This document shows positions 7,313 to 10,179 of a stretch of 10,179 nt of DNA, piece by piece. This DNA comes from JAFAGX01 sp035501575 (GTDB taxonomy: Bacteria; Acidobacteriota; Terriglobia; Terriglobales; Acidobacteriaceae). The stretch is from assembly GCA_035501575.1 (NCBI GenBank), contig DATJVZ010000108.1:1-10179 (forward strand), given 5' to 3'. Numbering within the stretch: the stretch's first letter is position 1; every line of letters begins with the position of its first letter. Made by a program: the position numbers and the translations under genes. Under the pieces are notes generated by a model. The model searched no databases and was not told the origin of the DNA. It worked only from the letters and a program-made list of their open reading frames with translations.

Positions 7313-8452
7313 CGTCTGACCGCCTTCTTCTGTACGTTCATGCTCGCTATTGTCGGGCTGGGCGTACCACTACGTTCGTCGGCTCAAGTCCGAATTGCGG
7401 TTGCATTCGGACCCCCGGCTCTGCCTATCTACGAACAGCCCATCTGCCCAGGCGACGGCTATATCTGGACACCGGGCTATTGGGCTTGGGACGCAGCTGC
7501 GTACGATTACTATTGGGTTCCGGGAACCTGGGTTCTGCCTCCGGAAGTGGGTCTCCTGTGGACTCCGCCATGGTGGGGATGGGACAACGGTGTATTTGTC
7601 TTCAACCAAGGCTATTGGGCGCCGGTTGTTGGCTTCTATGGCGGGATCGACTACGGCTTTGGTTATTTCGGCTTTGGTTTCGTGGGAGGACGGTGGGAGC
7701 ACGACCGTTTCTACTACAACCGCGCGGTCACCAATATTAATGTTGTCAATATTCGTAATGTCTACAACGAAGCCGTGACCAATGTCACGGTCAATCGATC
7801 CAGTTATAACGGCGGTCCTGGCGGAATCGTGGCGCGTCCTCGACCCGAGGATGAACTCGCAGCGCGCGAGCGGCATATCCGGCCGGTAGAAGCACAAATG
7901 GAACAGATCAGTAAGGCCCGCCAGAATCCTGAGTTGCGTGCCTCAATGAATCGCGGCCGGCCTCCTATCGCCGCTACCGCTCGCGCTGGTGAGTTCTCCG
8001 GCAGGGAGGTGATGGCAGCAAGAGAAGCTGGAGCGCCTTACCAGCCTCCCGTCAACCGGGAGTCCATGACCGAAAACCGCGGTCAGACGGCTGTTCATCC
8101 GAATGAACTTCCGCCTCTGCAACATCTCGGTCCCCCAAATAGTGGAAATGCGCAACTAGACGAGGAATATCGCGAGCAGCAAGATGAGCTCTTCAACGAG
8201 CAGACAAGAGAACGGGAAAACCTGGAGCGAGAGCAAGAACTAGAGCACCAGGAAATGGAGCAGCGCAACGCCAGTCAGCCCCAAACAGAAGCCATGGAAC
8301 GTCGCACCAGCAACAGACGGAGGAATTGGAGAGAAGACAGACGCAGCAAATGGAGCAGATGTATCATAGGCAGCACCCCGGTCGGCCAAGGTAGAAGGTT
8401 GCAGTCATTCGGTTTCCTGGTTCCTACCATCGCTTCCCAGGCGGGGGTGTAG
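7310..8452 (+). CDS. Secreted YXWGXW-repeat protein, 3' end probably frameshifted
   Basis: A putatively exported protein of unknown function belonging to the YXWGXW-repeat type common in Acidobacteriota. From the TTG at 7310 it has a signal peptide ending near 'RSSAQ', then a Trp/Tyr/Gly-rich region: 'YIWTPGYW' (7460-7483), 'YYWVPGTW' (7508-7531), 'LLWTPPWWGW' and a 'GFYGGIDYGFGYFGFGFVGG' stretch, then Asn/Val-rich 'VTNINVVNIRNVYNEAVTNV'. The second half is disordered and charged, ending in a Glu/Gln/Arg-rich probable coiled coil (about 8153-8290, 'EEYREQQDELFNEQTRERE'). After about 8300 the frame loses this character and reads Arg/Ser-rich 'SNRRRNWREDRRSKW' to a TAG at 8450. A one-base shift restores the Gln/Glu-rich coil and stops at 8392-8394. 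The longer frame opens at GTG 7163. Family call by motif is firm; function is unknown, with a surface or envelope role assumed. Confidence 0.85.
   Translation: MRLTAFFCTFMLAIVGLGVPLRSSAQVRIAVAFGPPALPIYEQPICPGDGYIWTPGYWAWDAAAYDYYWVPGTWVLPPEVGLLWTPPWWGWDNGVFVFNQGYWAPVVGFYGGIDYGFGYFGFGFVGGRWEHDRFYYNRAVTNINVVNIRNVYNEAVTNVTVNRSSYNGGPGGIVARPRPEDELAARERHIRPVEAQMEQISKARQNPELRASMNRGRPPIAATARAGEFSGREVMAAREAGAPYQPPVNRESMTENRGQTAVHPNELPPLQHLGPPNSGNAQLDEEYREQQDELFNEQTRERENLEREQELEHQEMEQRNASQPQTEAMERRTSNRRRNWREDRRSKWSRCIIGSTPVGQGRRLQSFGFLVPTIASQAGV
8299..8394 (+). other. Out-of-frame continuation of the YXWGXW protein's coiled-coil tail
   Basis: Read one frame earlier than the main gene, this stretch gives 'HQQQTEELERRQTQQMEQMY' and then 'HRQHPGRPR', ending at TAG 8392-8394. 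The composition continues the Gln/Glu-rich coil just upstream, while the main frame here does not. A single missing base at about 8300-8305 would explain it, either as a real mutation or as a sequencing or assembly error. The nearby CCCAAAC (8280-8286) resembles a slippery heptamer but is in the wrong phase for a programmed -1 shift out of the main frame. Confidence 0.7.
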
Positions 8453-8563
8453 TGTGTCTCTCGTCCACCGAGATTTTCTCGTTCTCACGCCATCCGCCAT
8501 CTGGTCCGGCTCAGACAACTCGAATTGGATCATCATGGTTCTTACTAAACAGGGGACAATCCT

Positions 8564-8572
8564 TAAGGAGGT
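8564..8572 (+). promoter_or_regulatory. Near-perfect ribosome binding site
   Basis: TAAGGAGGT is complementary to the 16S rRNA 3' end over essentially its whole length and lies 5 bases before ATG 8578. It is the best Shine-Dalgarno in the window. It decides the start over the longer in-frame opening from 8452 and suggests high expression. Confidence 0.88.
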
Positions 8573-8577
8573 TAAAT

Positions 8578-9030
8578 ATGAAGATTCGGAATGTATTATG
8601 TGGAGTTTGCGGAATAATTTTGGCTTTCTCGGCATTCTTGCCGATGGCGCGAGCTGACATATGGAACCAAAAGACGGAATTGTCATTCAGTCAGCCGATT
8701 GAAATCCCCGGCACGGTGTTGCCCGCGGGAACATACTGGTTCGTAGTCCTCGACTCTCAGTCCGATCGCAACCTGGTGGAGATCTTTAGCAAGAACTGGT
8801 CGAAAGAATACGCTACTTTGCAAACGATTCCTGAGGACCGCGTAGCGTCCACCAATAGAACTGAAGTCGAGTTTGCGGAGCGGCCTCACGACCAACCGGA
8901 AGCCTTGTTGAGTTGGTATTACCCAGGGCTGTTGACGGGACATGAGTTCGTGTATTCGAGCCGACAAGAGAAACGATTTGCTCGAGACATCAAGGAGGAG
9001 GTTGTAGCTCCGGTTCTAAAGACACGCTAG
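8578..9030 (+). CDS. Small secreted protein of an unnamed acidobacterial family
   Basis: A 150-residue protein with a clear signal peptide ('MKIRNVLCGVCGIILAFSAF', cleavage likely after 'PMARA' near residue 26). The mature part begins 'DIWNQKTELSFSQPIEIPG', followed by 'VLPAGTYWFVVLDSQSDRN' and 'VEIFSKNW', and later 'FAERPHDQPEALLSWYYPG' and 'GHEFVYSSRQ'. The pattern 'F-x-x-P-[IV]-E-[IV]-P-G-x-V-L-P-A-G-T-Y' followed by a D-S-x-S-D-R turn looks like a compact beta-sandwich. From memory it recurs in many short secreted proteins of Acidobacteriota, though I know no named family or function. It sits alone between the YXWGXW gene and a weakly coding gap, with its own strong ribosome binding site, so it is probably well expressed. 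The start is secure. Confidence 0.9.
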   Translation: MKIRNVLCGVCGIILAFSAFLPMARADIWNQKTELSFSQPIEIPGTVLPAGTYWFVVLDSQSDRNLVEIFSKNWSKEYATLQTIPEDRVASTNRTEVEFAERPHDQPEALLSWYYPGLLTGHEFVYSSRQEKRFARDIKEEVVAPVLKTR

Positions 9031-9057
9031 GAACTGCATCTTGTTGCCGTCGTCCGA

Positions 9058-9094
9058 TTGGTCAGATCAGTCTTTTCAACGATGACCTGACCAA
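9058..9094. terminator. Hairpin after the secreted-protein gene, possible terminator
   Basis: TTGGTCAG (9058-9065) pairs perfectly with CTGACCAA (9087-9094). Past one A-C mismatch the pairing continues with TCA/TGA, giving 11 of 12 paired positions around a 13-base loop. It begins 28 bases after the stop codon at 9030, a normal place for a transcription end. No U-rich tail follows, so it could instead be an mRNA-stabilising stem or part of a factor-dependent end. Confidence 0.4.
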
Positions 9095-9145
9095 CATCTT
9101 GTCCACCCATTTTCGAAAGTTCCTGCTTGCATACAACGAGCGACA

Positions 9146-9173
9146 CCCGCCGAAGGGTACCGGCGTCGGCGGG
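9146..9173. repeat. GC-rich inverted repeat
   Basis: CCCGCCGA (9146-9153) and TCGGCGGG (9166-9173) form a perfect 8-bp stem with a 12-base loop. An alternative 5-bp stem (CGCCG at 9148-9152 with CGGCG at 9161-9165) competes with it. No T-run follows on either strand. It could be a REP-like element or a protein-binding palindrome; a single copy is seen in the window. Confidence 0.45.
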
Positions 9174-9176
9174 CGT

Positions 9177-9281
9177 TCGATCGAGCACGAGGCGGGAGGT
9201 TATGCTAGTGATCAGCACAAAGAGGGTCACTAGTAGCGTTGCGTAGGCGAGAGCATGGGCGCTAGCGAATGGGCTCGGTGA
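9177..9281 (-). pseudogene. Possible remnant of a membrane permease C-terminus
   Basis: On the minus strand this reads 'SPSPFASAHALAYATLLVTL' and then 'FVLITSITSRLVLDR': one hydrophobic helix followed by an Arg/Asp cap, much like the final helix of ABC-type permeases such as PstA or PstC. Third codon positions favour C and G. Neither the upstream part (9282-9365 of the same frame, highly charged) nor the downstream part looks like a protein family, so if real it is a decayed fragment. Chance is a serious alternative. Confidence 0.15.
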
Positions 9282-9520
9282 TGAATGCCCTGACCGTAAA
9301 GTCGCTCGCTTTCTTCGTTCTTGGCGGCGCGATGGTTTTCCATCAAACTGAACAGCTGCCTGCACAGACTATAGGGCTGGCAGGGTACGCCGTCAGCGGG
9401 AGCTGCGAAGCTAAACACGTACCACCCTGCTGTTCGGAGAACCCCCTTCGTGTCCGACTTCTAGTATGCGTGAAGAGTTTACGGAACAAACCGGCACGCG
9501 ACGAGCGTGATCGTCTTTGA
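9269..9520 (+). CDS. Doubtful small ORF with signal-peptide-like N-terminus
   Basis: An 83-residue frame that would start at ATG 9269, or better at ATG 9281, giving 'MNALTVKSLAFFVLGGAMVF', which is signal-peptide-like, with 'LPAQT' as a plausible cleavage region. The rest contains four cysteines (including a Cys-Cys pair) and a basic C-terminus. No recognisable domain and no clear Shine-Dalgarno are present. Its 5' end overlaps the permease-like minus-strand fragment. It is listed only because the leader is suggestive. Confidence 0.22.
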   Translation: MGSVMNALTVKSLAFFVLGGAMVFHQTEQLPAQTIGLAGYAVSGSCEAKHVPPCCSENPLRVRLLVCVKSLRNKPARDERDRL

Positions 9521-9536
9521 TCGTGAGAAGCTTGGG

Positions 9537-10179
9537 CTACGGCCCGGGCCCTGTTAGCAAGTGCTTGAGAGCCTCCATCGCCTGTCCAAACGTTTCCCAA
9601 TCGCCTTGCTGCATTGCTCTTTGGGCCTTATCGAATTGCACCTTCGCCTGGCCCCACTCCAGCAAATTGACGCTCCCTTGGGCCGGAGTCTGTGGCGGCG
9701 GCCCGAATACGGATTGGATTGCCTCGTCGAGCGTCGGCTCCATCGCTACTTTGTCTCCCGCAATCACGATTACGCGCTTGAGTTGCGGGAAATTAGTGCC
9801 TGCCGCCGTGAGGTACAGCGGCACCACATAAAGAAACGAGTTCTCGATCGGCACCGCGATTAGGTTCCCTCGAATAACTCTCGAGCCTTTTTGATCCCAT
9901 AGGGTCAGTTGCTCGGAGATGGTTGTGTTCTGATCGATCATCGCCTCGATTTGCATGGGGCCGTAGATCAGCTTCTCCTTAGGCAGCTGATAAAAGAGCA
10001 TCTTCCCATACTCCGGAAAATCAAATCTGGCGGCCATCCAAGAAATCATGTTGTCGCGATTCTGAGGCGTAAACGGGGTCATCAGAAGGTACTCGAGCTG
10101 GCTGCTACCGGGCAGCTTCATCAGGATGTAATAGGGCCGCATGGGTAGAACGTTGCCTGCGTAGTTCTCATTGGGGAGC
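9537..10179 (-). CDS. UPF0182 (COG1615) membrane protein, C-terminal part
   Basis: A minus-strand frame runs from the window edge to a TAG at 9537-9539, giving the last 213 residues; the start lies beyond 10179. The visible part matches the conserved soluble C-terminal half of UPF0182 proteins: 'MRPYYILMKLPG', 'PFTPQNRDNMISWMAARFD', 'YGPMQIEAMIDQN', 'LTLWDQKGSRVIRGNL' and 'IVIAGDKVAMEPTLDEAI'. Full-length members are about 900-1000 residues with several N-terminal transmembrane helices and a large extracytoplasmic domain. Their function is unknown. The last 60 or so residues ('GQAKVQFDKAQRAMQQGDWE' and on to 'ALKHLLTGPGP') form the short helical tail seen in many members, where the tail resembles a tetratricopeptide-like helix pair. 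Convergent with the plus-strand genes, so it belongs to a separate transcript. Confidence 0.93.
   Translation of the reverse strand, partial: LPNENYAGNVLPMRPYYILMKLPGSSQLEYLLMTPFTPQNRDNMISWMAARFDFPEYGKMLFYQLPKEKLIYGPMQIEAMIDQNTTISEQLTLWDQKGSRVIRGNLIAVPIENSFLYVVPLYLTAAGTNFPQLKRVIVIAGDKVAMEPTLDEAIQSVFGPPPQTPAQGSVNLLEWGQAKVQFDKAQRAMQQGDWETFGQAMEALKHLLTGPGP

Larger units (their letters stand above)
9031..9536. other. 506-base intergenic stretch between convergent genes
   Basis: No confident gene lies here. It separates the plus-strand secreted protein gene from the minus-strand UPF0182 gene, which converge, so transcription from both sides should end in it. It holds a hairpin at 9058-9094, a second inverted repeat at 9146-9173, a short hydrophobic minus-strand frame at 9177-9281 and a doubtful small plus-strand ORF at 9269-9520. 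No T-run of the kind expected for an intrinsic terminator follows either hairpin on either strand. Confidence 0.6.

Noticed and set aside
8280..8286. CCCAAAC as a programmed -1 frameshift site in the YXWGXW gene
   Set aside because: A canonical slip needs the upstream frame to read CCA AAC; the actual upstream frame reads CCC CAA ACA, so the phase is wrong. A simple indel near 8300 explains the data better.
9343..9600. 85-residue minus-strand frame running from the UPF0182 tail into the gap
   Set aside because: Its first part is in another frame of the well-supported UPF0182 gene, and the rest is Arg/Ser-rich without any motif.
1..10179. CRISPR arrays, tRNA or rRNA genes, transposases, phage or toxin-antitoxin modules
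   Set aside because: I looked for regularly spaced repeats, cloverleaf-like segments, and the usual transposase, integrase and toxin protein signatures on both strands and saw none.

Overview
The window looks like a chromosomal segment of a soil-type acidobacterium (Acidobacteriota). The main reason is that three of its proteins match families I remember chiefly from that phylum: a YXWGXW-repeat secreted protein, a small secreted protein with a beta-rich 'PGxVLPAGTY' core, and the unnamed secreted protein at 1707-2474. A full-length tricorn protease homologue fits the same picture. This assignment rests on recognition, not on a search. No rRNA, tRNA, CRISPR array or insertion sequence is visible.

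Layout. Positions 1-7125 form one tight plus-strand gene string: the tail of a BON-domain protein (1-192), an HtrA/DegP-type serine protease (193-1695), an unnamed putatively exported protein (1707-2474), a site-2-type intramembrane metalloprotease carrying a CBS pair (2471-3625), and a tricorn-type S41 protease with propellers and a PDZ domain (3622-7125). The junctions are a stop codon abutting a start codon, an 11-base gap, and two 4-base ATGA overlaps, so the five genes are almost certainly co-transcribed and partly translationally coupled. Two further plus-strand genes follow with their own leaders: the YXWGXW-repeat protein (best start TTG at 7310), which carries an apparent one-base frameshift near its 3' end, and a 150-residue secreted protein (8578-9030) with a near-perfect ribosome binding site. 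A weakly coding stretch of about 500 bases (9031-9536) holds two inverted repeats, a dubious small ORF and a possible permease-like remnant. The minus strand from 9537 to the window edge is the C-terminal part of a UPF0182 (COG1615) membrane protein.

How the genes may work together. The operon puts three unrelated proteolytic machines in one transcript: a periplasmic or membrane-anchored trypsin-like protease with two PDZ domains, a membrane-embedded zinc protease likely gated by a cytosolic nucleotide-sensing CBS pair, and a tricorn-like peptidase with a putative signal peptide. A BON protein, usually an envelope-associated lipid or surface-binding module, precedes them. The simplest reading is an envelope protein quality-control or stress module. 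No anti-sigma factor or sigma factor is visible in the window, so a regulated-intramembrane-proteolysis cascade is only a hypothesis.
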